64,000 bases of DNA from Dehalococcoidia bacterium. Lineage in GTDB: Bacteria; Chloroflexota; Dehalococcoidia; UBA2979. The position numbers and the translations under genes were made by a program. The notes under the pieces are model-generated. The model did no database searches, was not told where the DNA came from, and was given only the letters and a program-made list of their open reading frames with translations. The DNA is taken from positions 1-64,000 of the forward strand of contig WHSU01000011.1 in NCBI GenBank assembly GCA_009379925.1, read 5' to 3'. This document shows positions 7,756-17,292 of this stretch, piece by piece (position 1 is the first letter of the stretch; every line of letters starts with the position of its first letter).

Positions 7756-9633
7756 ATGTGTGGAATCGCCGGCATCTATGACTTGGCGGGCTCGGCCGTT
7801 GGGAATGATGAACTGGAGCGCATGGTCGCAACGATCGTGCATCGCGGTCCGGACGCCACGTCCACGCACTGTTTCCCGGGCGGGGGACTGGGCTCCACGC
7901 GCCTGGCGGTGCTGGACCTGAGGCCGGAGAGCAACCAGCCCTTCGTCAGCACCGATGGCCATTACGCCGTCAGCTACAACGGCGAGATCTTCAACTACCT
8001 GGAGCTACGCGAGCAGTTGCTCGGCCTCGGCCACTCCTTCCGCACCGACTCGGACACCGAGGTGCTGCTGGAAGCCTACCGCGAGTGGGGCGCAGACGCG
8101 GTCGGCCGGCTGAACGGCATGTGGGCCTTCGCCATCTACGACGGCGCCCGTGACGAGCTGTTTTGTTCGCGTGACCGCTTCGGCATCAAGCCGTTCTACT
8201 ACGCGCAGGACGGCGGCCGGTTCCTCTTCGCGTCGGAGGTGAAGGCGCTGCTGGCCGTGGCGCCCGCGCTGGCCGAACCCGACCACGCGCACCTTGCGCG
8301 CTTCGTGGCGGACACCGTCGAGGCCCAGCTGACTGACACGTTCTTCGCGCGCATCAAGCGGCTCGATCCGGCGCACAACATGCTGGTGACCCGCACGGCC
8401 TCGACGACCACCCGCTACTGGGACTATCCCCACGACCTGCTCCACGACATCACCTTCGAAGAGGCCGCCGAGCAGATCGCCACGCTGCTGCAGGACGCGA
8501 TCCGGCTGCGCATGCGCAGCGATGTCCCGGTGGGGACGCTGCTGTCGAGCGGTGTCGACTCGTCGGCGCTCGTGTGCCTCTTGCGCACAGTCTACAGCGG
8601 CCCTCACCAGGTGTTCACCGGGTCCTACCCCGGCGAGCCCTTCGACGAGTCGCCCGCGGCCGCCCGGCTGGCCGCGGAGCTGGACATGGAGCACCACGCG
8701 GTCCCCGGCGACTGCGACGACTTCGCGGCGGCTATGTGCCAGGTCATCCGCTACATGGAGTCGCCCACGTACTCGCCCGAGGTGATCCCACGCTGGAACA
8801 TCTACCGCCAGATGCGGGGCTCGATCACTGTCGCGCTGGAGGGTCAGGGCGCGGACGAGTTGTTCGGCGGGTATGTGCTGGACAACGTCCCGTACGCGCT
8901 GGCGGACGCCGCCGGGCGCGGCGACCTGATGGAGTTCGGCGCGTCGGCGCTGGGTCAGCTCCGCACCTGGGGTGTCCGCAGCAGCCTGCATAACGCGCGC
9001 CCCTACCTGGTGCCACCCGCGGCACGCCGGGCATTCCGCTCCGTGCGTCGCCGCGAACCTGTCTACCACGGTGGGCCGGACGGCACCGACGCGGGCGGCC
9101 AGCCGGCCGCCGCTGTCGCGGCAGTCCGCGGTCCGTTCTCCGACCGCGTCACGGCCGCCCTGCACCGCGAGCACACGGGGCGTCTGCGCTCACAGCTCCA
9201 CTACGGCGACGCGATGTCGATGGCCCATTCGGTCGAGTCGCGGCTCCCGTTCATGGACGTGCGGCTGGTGGAGTTCGGCTTCCGGCTCCCCGGCAAGTTC
9301 AAGGTGCGGCGGGCCACCGGCAAGGCGGTGCTGCGAGAAGCGGTCCGTCGGCACGTCCCGGCGCGCATCCTGGCGCCCCGCACGAAGCTGGGGTTCCTGA
9401 CCCCCGTCGCCTCCTGGCTGCGCGAGCGGCCGGAGGAGGCGCTGTGGCCGCTGCTGCACGACGAGCGGGCCCGCCAGCGCGGGGTCTTCGACATGGCGGC
9501 CGTCGAGCGCGCGGCGAACGAGCACGTCGCCGGCGAGCACGACCGTCACCGTCTGTTGTTCCGCTGGCTGTCGACGGAGTTGTGGTATCGCACCTTCATC
9601 GATGGCGCGGCCCACGGCGACCGGGCCCCGTAG
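7756..9633 (+). CDS. asnB: Asparagine synthase (glutamine-hydrolysing), polysaccharide-locus type
   Basis: A 625-residue class II amidotransferase. The start was set at MCGIAGIYD because Cys2 must become the N-terminal nucleophile; the ORF track begins 14 residues too early. The glutaminase domain (about 1-200) shows HRGPDA, SYNGEIFNY and the RDRFGIKPFYY segment. The synthetase domain contains the pyrophosphate loop LSSGVDSSAL and the EGQGADELFGGY segment. In surface-glycan clusters such proteins often amidate a sugar uronic acid rather than make free asparagine; here it is the first gene of the locus, so either role is possible. Confidence 0.9.
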   Translation: MCGIAGIYDLAGSAVGNDELERMVATIVHRGPDATSTHCFPGGGLGSTRLAVLDLRPESNQPFVSTDGHYAVSYNGEIFNYLELREQLLGLGHSFRTDSDTEVLLEAYREWGADAVGRLNGMWAFAIYDGARDELFCSRDRFGIKPFYYAQDGGRFLFASEVKALLAVAPALAEPDHAHLARFVADTVEAQLTDTFFARIKRLDPAHNMLVTRTASTTTRYWDYPHDLLHDITFEEAAEQIATLLQDAIRLRMRSDVPVGTLLSSGVDSSALVCLLRTVYSGPHQVFTGSYPGEPFDESPAAARLAAELDMEHHAVPGDCDDFAAAMCQVIRYMESPTYSPEVIPRWNIYRQMRGSITVALEGQGADELFGGYVLDNVPYALADAAGRGDLMEFGASALGQLRTWGVRSSLHNARPYLVPPAARRAFRSVRRREPVYHGGPDGTDAGGQPAAAVAAVRGPFSDRVTAALHREHTGRLRSQLHYGDAMSMAHSVESRLPFMDVRLVEFGFRLPGKFKVRRATGKAVLREAVRRHVPARILAPRTKLGFLTPVASWLRERPEEALWPLLHDERARQRGVFDMAAVERAANEHVAGEHDRHRLLFRWLSTELWYRTFIDGAAHGDRAP

Positions 9634-9721
9634 GGGGCGCCGGCGCCCACCCGCCCCCAACCGGGCGGCCGGTGGTGGTTGTACGCAATTCGCGCGCTGC
9701 CCGGTGAGCGCGACAAGTACC

Positions 9722-11596
9722 ATGAGAAGCGCATCCGCGCTCGCTGCACGCTCGGGGGTCCCGTTGGCCGCGATCATGAAACCTGGACAACGTCGCACGC
9801 TGAGACGCCGCGCCCGCGTGGCGCGACGCTCCTTGCGGCTCTTCCGCGCGTACAAATGGCGCGCGCTGGGGCTGCTCGTCGTAGTCGCCGTCACGACCAC
9901 GCTGGACCTGCTGCCCGCGCTCCTCATCGGCCTGATCGTGGACGAACCGATCCAGGGCGACGCGGACTTCAGGCGCATGGGGCTGCTGTTCGCCGGCATC
10001 ACGGCCATGTACGCCGTCTCTGCCGTATGCAGCGTGTGGTCGGGCTGGATCAACCAGCAGATCGGCCAGGGCATCATGTATGACCTGCGCGCGCAGCTGC
10101 ATGCCCACCTGCAACGGGTTTCCGTGCACTTCTTCACGTCCAGCCGCACCGGCGAGATCCTGTCGCGCGTCTCCAACGACGTGAACCAGTTGCAGATATA
10201 CGTCACGCAGTTGTACGCCGCGATGCTGACCAACGGGATCACGCTGCTGATCGCCATGGGACTGATGGTGGTGCTGAACTGGCAACTGGCCGTCGCCGCC
10301 ATCCTGCTGCTGCTGCTCTGGGTGCTCCCGACGATGAAGGTCGGCCAGCACATGCGGCGGCTCCAGCGCGCGCGACAAGAGGAGACGGCGGACATGTCCG
10401 CCCACCTGGAAGAGACACTCTCCGTCTCCGGTTCCATGCTCGTGCGCGCCTTCGGGCGGCAGGACCACGAGTCGCAGCGGTTCTCGAAGATGAACGACTC
10501 ATTGCGCACCCTGGCCATCCGCCAGGTGATGGCGGGACGCTGGTTCCAGATGAGCACGCGGCTCTTCGGTTCCGTCGCCATCGGCTTCGTGTTCTGGCTC
10601 GGTAGCTACGGGGTGGCCGAGAACCAGGTCTCCGTCGGAAGCGTCGTCGCGTTCGCCCTGCTCACCCAGCGCGTGTTCCAGCCCTTCTCCCTGGTGGCGC
10701 GCGGGACGACGGACATCATCGCCTCGCTGGCGATCTTCCAGCGCATCTACGAGTACCTGGACCTGCCCGTGGACGTGGACGAGAAGGCGGACGCGGTGCA
10801 AGTGGACCACCCGCGCGGCGTCGTTGAGTTCGACCGCGTGGGCTTCGCCTACGACGCGGCGGACGGCCCCGCCCTGCACGACATCAGCTTCCGGCTGGAA
10901 CCGGGCCAGATGGCGGCGCTGGTGGGCCCCTCGGGCGCAGGCAAGACCACGGTCACGTACCTGCTCCAGCGCTTCTACGACCCGGGGGAGGGGGCCATCC
11001 GCCTGGACGGGCATGACCTGCGCGACCTCACCCTGGACACGGTCGCCCGCACCATCGGCACCGTGGCCCAGGACACCTCGCTGTTCAACTCCACCCTGAT
11101 CGAGAACATCCGCTACGGGCGCATCGAAGCCACCGACGAGGAAGTGGAGGAGGCCGCGCAGACGGCCGGCCTGCGCGACCTGGTCGAGCGCCTGCCCGAA
11201 GGCCTACACACCCGGGTCGGTGAGCGCGGGTACCACCTGTCCGGCGGTGAGAAGCAGCGCGTATCGATCGCGCGCGCGATCCTGAAGGACCCGCCGGTGC
11301 TCGTGCTGGACGAGGCCACCGCCTCACTCGACTCGCTGCTCGAACGCGAGATCCGCGAAGCCACCTCCAGGCTGTCGGCCGGCCGCACCACCGTGGTAAT
11401 CGCGCACCGCCTCTCCACCATCGTCTCCGCCGACGTCATCTTCGTAATGCAGGACGGGCGCATCATCGACCGCGGGACGCATGAGGAGTTGCTGGCGCGT
11501 GGCGGCCTCTACGCGCGTCTGTACCACGAGCAGTTCGGCGGCAAGGCGACGGTGTCTCCGGCGGATGGGGCGCCCGAGCCCTCCTGGCAGTCATAG
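9722..11596 (+). CDS. ABC transporter, fused permease and ATPase (exporter type)
   Basis: A half-transporter of about 624 residues: six membrane helices (about 40-340) followed by an ATPase domain with Walker A GPSGAGKTT, signature LSGGEKQR, Walker B VLVLDEAT and switch His in IAHRLST. The coupling segment TSSRTGEILSRVSNDV is typical of MsbA/lipid-type exporters. It would act as a homodimer. No Wzx-type flippase is seen in the locus, so moving a lipid-linked glycan is a reasonable guess. The start is uncertain: ATG 9722 or ATG 9776, neither with a strong ribosome site. Confidence 0.88.
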   Translation: MRSASALAARSGVPLAAIMKPGQRRTLRRRARVARRSLRLFRAYKWRALGLLVVVAVTTTLDLLPALLIGLIVDEPIQGDADFRRMGLLFAGITAMYAVSAVCSVWSGWINQQIGQGIMYDLRAQLHAHLQRVSVHFFTSSRTGEILSRVSNDVNQLQIYVTQLYAAMLTNGITLLIAMGLMVVLNWQLAVAAILLLLLWVLPTMKVGQHMRRLQRARQEETADMSAHLEETLSVSGSMLVRAFGRQDHESQRFSKMNDSLRTLAIRQVMAGRWFQMSTRLFGSVAIGFVFWLGSYGVAENQVSVGSVVAFALLTQRVFQPFSLVARGTTDIIASLAIFQRIYEYLDLPVDVDEKADAVQVDHPRGVVEFDRVGFAYDAADGPALHDISFRLEPGQMAALVGPSGAGKTTVTYLLQRFYDPGEGAIRLDGHDLRDLTLDTVARTIGTVAQDTSLFNSTLIENIRYGRIEATDEEVEEAAQTAGLRDLVERLPEGLHTRVGERGYHLSGGEKQRVSIARAILKDPPVLVLDEATASLDSLLEREIREATSRLSAGRTTVVIAHRLSTIVSADVIFVMQDGRIIDRGTHEELLARGGLYARLYHEQFGGKATVSPADGAPEPSWQS

Positions 11597-11599
11597 GCG

Positions 11600-12685
11600 A
11601 TGGCGGAGGCACCCGTGACCGGACGAATGCCCACTGTCCTGGCCAGCACCGTGATCCGGATGGCGCAGGCCGGCGACCAGCATGGCAGCCTGTGGCTGGT
11701 GGATCTCGAGAGCGGGCGCAGCGACGAGGTGCTGCAGTGGCGCGACCAGACCATCAGCTGGGAGGGCCGCGGCGCCGAGCGCGGGCTGCGCGGCATCGCC
11801 TTCCGGGACGACCGCGTCTACCTGGCCTCCGACAAGGAGATCCACGTCTACACGCCGTCGTTCGAGCGCATCGGCGGCTACACGAACCCATACCTGGGCG
11901 ACGTGCATGAGATCTGGTTCGACGACGACGGCACCCTGCTGGTCACCTCCACGCGCTACGACTCGCTGCTGCGGCTCGACCTGGAGAGCGGCTGCTTCAC
12001 CGAGGGGTTCTGCGTCCGCCAGACGGCCGGTGCGACGCGCATGCTTGCCAGGTGGCGGCGGAAGCTCGGCGCGGGCGAGGGAAAGGCGGTCACGGGCAGC
12101 ATCGGCGACCGCGCGACTCGCGTGGCCTGGCGCCTGCGCGCCGCCCTGGGACGCCGCGGCCGGGAGCGCGACCTGCGGCCGCGTACCTTCGACCCGAACA
12201 CACCCGGTGGGCCCGAGCTGGGCGACACGGTGCACCTGAACAGCATCTCCGTGGTGGACGGCGAGCCGTACGTGTCGGGCACGGGCCTCGAGCGTCTCCT
12301 CCACCTCGATGCCGGTGCGGTGACGCCATATGCGACCATCCCGGCACGTACACACAACGCGCGTCCACATCAAGGGCAGGTGCTGTGCAACGACACGGCG
12401 GCCAACCGCGTCCTGTTGCAGGACCGCGCCGGCCAGGTGATCCGCGCGTTGCCCGTGCCGCCCGTCGATGAGACGGCGCTCGAGTGTGTGGAACTCGCGC
12501 AGGGGTACGCGCGACCGGGGTTCGCACGAGGACTGTGTGTGACCGGGGACGGTCTGTTCGTGGCCGGCTCCTCCCCCGCGACGGTTTCGATCTACGACCC
12601 TGAGTCCGGCGAGCGCCTTCGCTCCGTCACGCTCTCGATGGACGTCCGCTCGGCGGTGCATGGCCTTGAGGTCTGGCCCTACTAG
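11600..12685 (+). CDS. Beta-propeller-like protein of unknown function
   Basis: A 361-residue protein that begins 3 bases after the ABC transporter stop, so co-translated with it. Recurrent blade-like units are visible: GSLWLVDLESG, GIAFRDDRVYLASDKEIHVY, EIWFDDDGTLLVTSTRYDSLLRLDLESG, GLFVAGSSPATVSIYDPESG. This resembles SMP-30/NHL-type propellers. An insertion rich in Arg (about residues 145-205) interrupts the propeller. There is no signal peptide, so it should be cytoplasmic. Function in glycan assembly is unknown; some locus propellers are sugar-processing or assembly factors. Confidence 0.6.
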   Translation: MAEAPVTGRMPTVLASTVIRMAQAGDQHGSLWLVDLESGRSDEVLQWRDQTISWEGRGAERGLRGIAFRDDRVYLASDKEIHVYTPSFERIGGYTNPYLGDVHEIWFDDDGTLLVTSTRYDSLLRLDLESGCFTEGFCVRQTAGATRMLARWRRKLGAGEGKAVTGSIGDRATRVAWRLRAALGRRGRERDLRPRTFDPNTPGGPELGDTVHLNSISVVDGEPYVSGTGLERLLHLDAGAVTPYATIPARTHNARPHQGQVLCNDTAANRVLLQDRAGQVIRALPVPPVDETALECVELAQGYARPGFARGLCVTGDGLFVAGSSPATVSIYDPESGERLRSVTLSMDVRSAVHGLEVWPY

Positions 12686-12764
12686 GAACGCGCGCTGTCC
12701 GTCCGCGGATGGCCAGCGATGACCACGGACGGACCGGGCCCGATGCCCGGGTTGGAGCCCTCGG

Positions 12765-13658
12765 ATGACTCTCCCCACCTTCGTCCTCATCGGCGCCTCA
12801 CGTGCCGGGACCACCTCAACCCACCACTACCTGGAGGAGCACCCGGACGTCTTCGTCAGCCATCCGAAAGAGCCGAATTACTTCCTCGAGGAGGGCAACC
12901 CGAAGCGCAACGTGAAGACGCTGCCGGCGTACGAGGCCTTGTTCGCGGCGGCCCGCCCGGACCAGGCACGTGGCGAATGTTCCGTGTCCTACTTCCGCGA
13001 CCCGGTCAGTGCGGAACGCATCCGTGCGCTCGTTCCGGACGTTCAGCTGCTGCTCTTCCTGCGGCAGCCCGCTGACCGCGCGTACTCCTCCTACCTGCTG
13101 AGGAGGCGCGGCGACAGCAACGTACGCGAACGCCGCGGGCCGGAGGAGGCCCTGGCTGGCCCCCGGGAGGAACTGGTCCAGGAGTCCCTCTATGCAGACG
13201 ACATCCAGCGCTACTTCGACCTGTTCGGCCGCGAGCGTTTCCACATCGAGGTGCTGGAGCACTTCGCACAGGACCCGCTGGCGGCGATGTCCCGTATCTA
13301 CACGCACATTGGCGTGGACCCCACGTTCCGGCCGGACACGTCGCAGCGCTACAACGAAGGCTGGGCGGCCCGCAACGCGCGCGTGAATGCCGTGCTCAAG
13401 CACCCGGCGATGCGCCGCGCGGCGCGGACGGTGTTCCCGCGGGCGGTCCAGCAGGGCATCCGCGACGTGGCGCGCAGGAACAGCAGCCCGCCGCCGCCGC
13501 TCTCGTCCGAGTTGCGCGCGCGCCTGAACGAATTCTACCGGCCCGACATCGAGCGGACGGGCGAATTGATCGGGCGGGACCTCTCGTTCTGGCTCGAGGC
13601 ACCACCCGCTCGTACCTCCGCGGTGCTCAAGCCATCGAGGCTCGAAGGCGCACCCTAG
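12765..13658 (+). CDS. Sulfotransferase (heparan sulfotransferase-like)
   Basis: A 297-residue PAPS-dependent sulfotransferase. The 5'-phosphosulfate loop is IGASRAGTTST at the N-terminus, and the 3'-phosphate site is FLRQPADRAYSSYL, both as in glycan O- and N-sulfotransferases. YADDIQRYFDLFGRERFHI and the terminal DIERTGELIGRDLSFWL are typical of the bacterial branch acting on polysaccharides. Predicted cytoplasmic, so it would sulfate lipid-linked or nucleotide-linked intermediates before export. One of three sulfotransferases in the locus, and the most convincing match to the glycan type. Confidence 0.87.
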   Translation: MTLPTFVLIGASRAGTTSTHHYLEEHPDVFVSHPKEPNYFLEEGNPKRNVKTLPAYEALFAAARPDQARGECSVSYFRDPVSAERIRALVPDVQLLLFLRQPADRAYSSYLLRRRGDSNVRERRGPEEALAGPREELVQESLYADDIQRYFDLFGRERFHIEVLEHFAQDPLAAMSRIYTHIGVDPTFRPDTSQRYNEGWAARNARVNAVLKHPAMRRAARTVFPRAVQQGIRDVARRNSSPPPPLSSELRARLNEFYRPDIERTGELIGRDLSFWLEAPPARTSAVLKPSRLEGAP

Positions 13659-13675
13659 CGCCTCGTACGGCGAGG

Positions 13676-14842
13676 TTAGCCGCCCAGCAGGTCATCGCGG
13701 AGGGGACGCCCGGTGCCGGCGAGGCTCTCGACGGCGGCGATGACCTGCTGGGCGCGGGTCTCGAAGCTGTTGGACGCGCGCCAGGCCGCGCGCGCTTCGC
13801 GGTCGACCGGCCATTCGCCGCCCAGCATACCCTGCAGGATCCGCACGGCGTCCTCCGGTTCGGTGGCCACACCCATGTGCGCGCGGAACTCCTCGGCTTC
13901 CCGGATGCCCGTGGAGAGGATGGGGCGGTCCGTGACCATGTAGTCATAGAAGCGGAGCGGGCATCGACGGTCGTTGTGGTCGTCGACGCGCAGCGGGCTC
14001 AACAGCACATCGAAGCCTGCCAGGTAGCGGGGCAGCGCCTCGTGCGGGCGTCCGCCCAGCCAGCGGACGTTGGGCGCCGAGAGCGAGCGGTAGAGCCGCC
14101 CGGGGTCGGTCCCGTCCGCGGTCATCATGGGCCCCACGAACACGAAGGTGGCGTCCGGGGTGGCCGCCACCAGCTGGTCGATCCAGTCCCAGTCATAGGT
14201 GCGGTTCAGCACACCGACGGATCCCACCAGAGGGCGGGGCAGGTCCGCCAGGTCCGCGGGCACCTCCGGCGCGGCCTGCACCTGCGCGAGGAATGACGAC
14301 GAGAAGGCCTGCGGCGAGTGCCAGACCGGCCGAGGCGTACGCGGGACGAAGTCTTCCTGCAGTTGCCGCGCGACCGTGAGCGTGAGGTCACACTCGTTGA
14401 GCAACTGGTCCTGCAGCCGTCGGGTCACTTCGCGGTCCCAGTCAAAGTACTCGAAGGCATCGTGGGCGTAGTAGACGCGTGCCCCGGCAGCGCGGAACGC
14501 GGGGAGATGGGGCGCCAGGTAGGGACTGGTGCAGACGAACACGTCGCACGGTCCCATACCGGCCGCGAGGCGCTCCGTGAGGGGCCGGAGCAGACGGTGA
14601 GACAGCGAGGCGTAGCGGCGCAGACCCGGGACCAGCCACGTACGTTCTTCCACGTGGCCCTGCCGGCGGCGGCGGACGATGCGGTCGATGGCCTCGGCGG
14701 GCCGCCCACCGACGTCGCGCCAGTGCTCCAGCGGGTTTTGCACGCGGACCAGCCGGACATCGACGGACGCGGGCATGGCCGCGAAGAGCGACCAGACCCA
14801 GAGGGCGTTCGCCTCCAGCACTGTGACCCGCGCGACCGTCAA
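13676..14842 (-). CDS. Glycosyltransferase, GT-B fold (GT4-like)
   Basis: A 388-residue protein with a GT-B layout: an N-terminal acceptor domain (VFVCTSPYLAPHLPAFRAAG, YYAHDAFEYFDWD) and a C-terminal nucleotide-sugar domain (LVGSVGVLNRTYDWDWI, FVFVGPM, NVRWLGGRPHEALPRYLAGFDVLLSP). The ending DNDRRCPLRFYDYMVTDRPILST places the expected substrate-contacting segment. Donor and acceptor are unknown. The longest frame starts with TTG at 14842; a GTG 21 bases inside is an alternative. Convergent with the sulfotransferase (17-base gap) and divergent from the next glycosyltransferase. Confidence 0.8.
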   Translation of the reverse strand: MTVARVTVLEANALWVWSLFAAMPASVDVRLVRVQNPLEHWRDVGGRPAEAIDRIVRRRRQGHVEERTWLVPGLRRYASLSHRLLRPLTERLAAGMGPCDVFVCTSPYLAPHLPAFRAAGARVYYAHDAFEYFDWDREVTRRLQDQLLNECDLTLTVARQLQEDFVPRTPRPVWHSPQAFSSSFLAQVQAAPEVPADLADLPRPLVGSVGVLNRTYDWDWIDQLVAATPDATFVFVGPMMTADGTDPGRLYRSLSAPNVRWLGGRPHEALPRYLAGFDVLLSPLRVDDHNDRRCPLRFYDYMVTDRPILSTGIREAEEFRAHMGVATEPEDAVRILQGMLGGEWPVDREARAAWRASNSFETRAQQVIAAVESLAGTGRPLRDDLLGG

Positions 14843-14978
14843 CGCGTCCGCCGCCCTTCTTGCGTCACAGTGTATGCCGCCCCTTGCGTGCAGGCTCCTG
14901 ATCGCTCAGCGTGATCGCACGGGAACGCCAGCGCCATCGCCAGCGCTCCGTCATGGTGTCTCGTGCGGTGAGGTGTGG

Positions 14979-16202
14979 ATGCCGGAAGCACGTGATGCGG
15001 CCAGCGACGGCTCGCCGACGCCCCCGTCTGATGCCCCTACCGGGGCATCGACGTCCGTGGTCCTGCTGCGGCCCCTGCCACTTCCACCGAATCGGTCGAT
15101 GGAGCGCTATGCGGACGAGATCCAGCAGGGCTTTCAGGACCGCGCCGGCTGGGAAGTCTCCTCCGCCTCCACCGGGCGGGCGTCGGCCCTCGCAAGCCGC
15201 TTCCGCCTCCAGAGGCTCGAGCGCGCGGTAGCCCGTGTCTGGTCCTATCCACGGTTGGTGCGGCGCTTGCCGGCGGATGTCTTCCATATCGTTGACCACT
15301 CCTACGCTGAACTACTCGGGGCGCTGCCCCAGAGCCGCACGGTCGTCACCTGTCACGACCTGATGCTGTTGCGCGCCGAGGTGAGCGACATCGGCTTCCG
15401 TGGCCGGCGGCCGACTGTGCGGCGGTTTCGTCGCCGCGTGGAGCACCTGCGCCGCGCCGCACGCGTGGTGTGCGTGAGCGCCACCACGGCGCGCGACGTG
15501 CGCGAACTGCTGGGCGTCGAGGAGGAGCGGCTACGTGTCATCCCCAACGGCATCAGCGCGGCCTTCTACCCGCTGCCGGCCGAGCGTGTCCAGGCCGCTC
15601 GGACCGAGGCGCTCGGCGGGCACCGGCACTCGTTGCTGCACGTCTCCACCGGCGACCCCTACAAGAACGTCGAGACCACGCTGCACGTGCTCGCTCGGCT
15701 GCGGGCGCAGGGTTTGGACGTGTGCCTGCTCCGCGTCGGCGTCGCCCTGACGGACGCCCAGCGCGCGCTGAGCCGCGAACTGCGCGTGGACCCGGCCGTC
15801 ATCGAGCAGGGCCGCGTCGACGATGCCAGGCTTGTGGAGCTGTACAACCTGGCGGATGTCCTGATCTTCCCTTCTACTTACGAGGGCTTCGGGTGGCCGC
15901 CGTTGGAGGCCATGGCGTGCGGCACGCCCGTGGTGACATCGGACTGCGACGCCCTTGCGGAGGTGGTCGGCGACGCCGGCCTCATGGCGGCGCCGCGGGA
16001 CGTCGAAGGCCTGGCGGCGGCGGTGGAGCGCCTGCTCACGGACGATGCCGTGGCAGCGGAGTATCGCCGGCGTGGTGTGGCGCGCGCGGCCGAGTTCACC
16101 TGGGCGCGGACGATCGAGGGACTGGCGGAGGTCTATCGCGAGGTGGCCGGCGCCGGGCCGCCCCATCTTGGCGTGGCCGGAGGCGCTCCTACGCTTCTCT
16201 GA
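14979..16202 (+). CDS. Glycosyltransferase family 4
   Basis: A 407-residue retaining glycosyltransferase. DVFHIVDHSYAELLGALP and VVTCHDLMLL are in the acceptor domain; VVCVSATTARDVRELLGV followed by VIPNGIS leads into the donor domain, and FPSTYEGFGWPPLEAMACGTPVVTSDCDALAEV is the standard nucleotide-sugar signature with its EX7E Glu pair. The N-terminal 25 residues are disordered. The start at 14979 was chosen because the ORF track begins inside the divergent gene; GTGAGG lies about 9 bases upstream. Donor sugar not deducible. Confidence 0.88.
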   Translation: MPEARDAASDGSPTPPSDAPTGASTSVVLLRPLPLPPNRSMERYADEIQQGFQDRAGWEVSSASTGRASALASRFRLQRLERAVARVWSYPRLVRRLPADVFHIVDHSYAELLGALPQSRTVVTCHDLMLLRAEVSDIGFRGRRPTVRRFRRRVEHLRRAARVVCVSATTARDVRELLGVEEERLRVIPNGISAAFYPLPAERVQAARTEALGGHRHSLLHVSTGDPYKNVETTLHVLARLRAQGLDVCLLRVGVALTDAQRALSRELRVDPAVIEQGRVDDARLVELYNLADVLIFPSTYEGFGWPPLEAMACGTPVVTSDCDALAEVVGDAGLMAAPRDVEGLAAAVERLLTDDAVAAEYRRRGVARAAEFTWARTIEGLAEVYREVAGAGPPHLGVAGGAPTLL

Positions 16203-16270
16203 TGGCTGCTCAAGCCCATCGGTGCTTCACTCTGTAGGCGTCCCCGTACTGGTTGCGTGAGGAGTCAGAG

Positions 16271-17221
16271 GTGGCGACCGTTTCGCCAGTCACCCCGGTG
16301 CGACCGCCGGGGCGGTGCCTTGTCAGCCTGCGCGCCACCGGTTCGCGGCACCCCTTGTTCTTCGTCCACGGCCTCTACGGTCAGGTGTTTCAGTTTTATA
16401 CCCTCGCCCCCTACCTCGGCGCCGACCAACCGTGCTACGCCCTGGAGGCGCCCGGGCTGTGGAACGACGCCCCCACAGCCGACACGTTCCAGGAGCTGGC
16501 CCGCCGCTACATCGACGAGATGCGCGAGGTACAGCCGGAAGGGCCCTACGTGATCCTGGGCTTCTCCGCCGGGGGACACGTGGCCTGGGAGATGGCGCAG
16601 CAACTGCGCCAGCAGGGGCAGGAAGCAGCCGTCGGGCTGCTCGACACGATGGCTCCGGGGGGGCACTGGCCGCGGTACGGACGTCTTCAGCGCCTCATGC
16701 GTCCTCTAGCGGGCGCCGTCTTCCCGTTCCGCGTGATGGCGGGCCTGCGGGGAAAGCGCAGGCGCGCCATGCTGCGCAACAGCTTCCGGATGCGCGTCTT
16801 CAAGACAGCGATGCTCGTGCGGCTACCGCTGGACAACCGGATCACACGCGCGTCGTTGCGCGCTGGACGGCGTCCGCCGCCGGGAGGCGTGGAGGTGGTC
16901 CAGCTCTTTCTGCGCGCCTACCAGGACTATCAGCTGCAACCGTACGACGGGTCGGTCGCGCTCTTCCGCGCCGAACTGCAGGAGCCGGGCCGCTCCTATC
17001 ACCCCGACCTCGGATGGGGGACGCACGTCCGCGGCCAACTGGACGTTATCCCGGTACCGGGACACCACGGGTTCATCTTCGTGGAGCCCCACGGCGCGAC
17101 GCTGGCGGACGAGATCATGGCATGGGAAGACCGGTGTCTGGCGGCCAGCGGGCAGCCGGCAATCGAGGCGGAAACGGCCGTCGATCCGGCGGTCCAGGTC
17201 CAGCCGGGGCATCCCGGCTAG
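16271..17221 (+). CDS. Stand-alone thioesterase (type I TE-like alpha/beta hydrolase)
   Basis: A 316-residue alpha/beta hydrolase closely resembling thioesterase domains of nonribosomal peptide and polyketide synthases: PLFFVHGLYGQVFQFYTLAPYL, the nucleophile elbow GFSAGGHVAWEMA, and the late VPGHHGFIFVEPH with the catalytic His. The acidic residue is probably the Asp in LLDTM. The GTG at 16271 has GAGGAG about 6 bases upstream and is preferred to the TTG at 16253. A carrier-protein thioesterase without its synthase is odd in a sugar locus; it might release an acyl group used to decorate the glycan, but that is speculation. Confidence 0.8.
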   Translation: MATVSPVTPVRPPGRCLVSLRATGSRHPLFFVHGLYGQVFQFYTLAPYLGADQPCYALEAPGLWNDAPTADTFQELARRYIDEMREVQPEGPYVILGFSAGGHVAWEMAQQLRQQGQEAAVGLLDTMAPGGHWPRYGRLQRLMRPLAGAVFPFRVMAGLRGKRRRAMLRNSFRMRVFKTAMLVRLPLDNRITRASLRAGRRPPPGGVEVVQLFLRAYQDYQLQPYDGSVALFRAELQEPGRSYHPDLGWGTHVRGQLDVIPVPGHHGFIFVEPHGATLADEIMAWEDRCLAASGQPAIEAETAVDPAVQVQPGHPG

Positions 17222-17231
17222 CATCTAACAG

Positions 17232-17256
17232 GCCCTGTCGCCGAAGATGACAGGGC
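17232..17256. terminator. Hairpin between thioesterase and epimerase genes
   Basis: GCCCTGTC and GACAGGGC form a perfect 8-base stem around a 9-base loop, 10 bases after the thioesterase stop. No T-run follows, so it may be a terminator, a processing site or a leader element of the next gene. Confidence 0.4.
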
Positions 17257-17292
17257 GGGCGATCAACACTCAATGATCAGGGTCGAGGTGAG

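Noticed and set aside
9190-10581. 463-residue minus-strand ORF
   Set aside because: Antisense to asnB and the ABC transporter, which have full motif sets.
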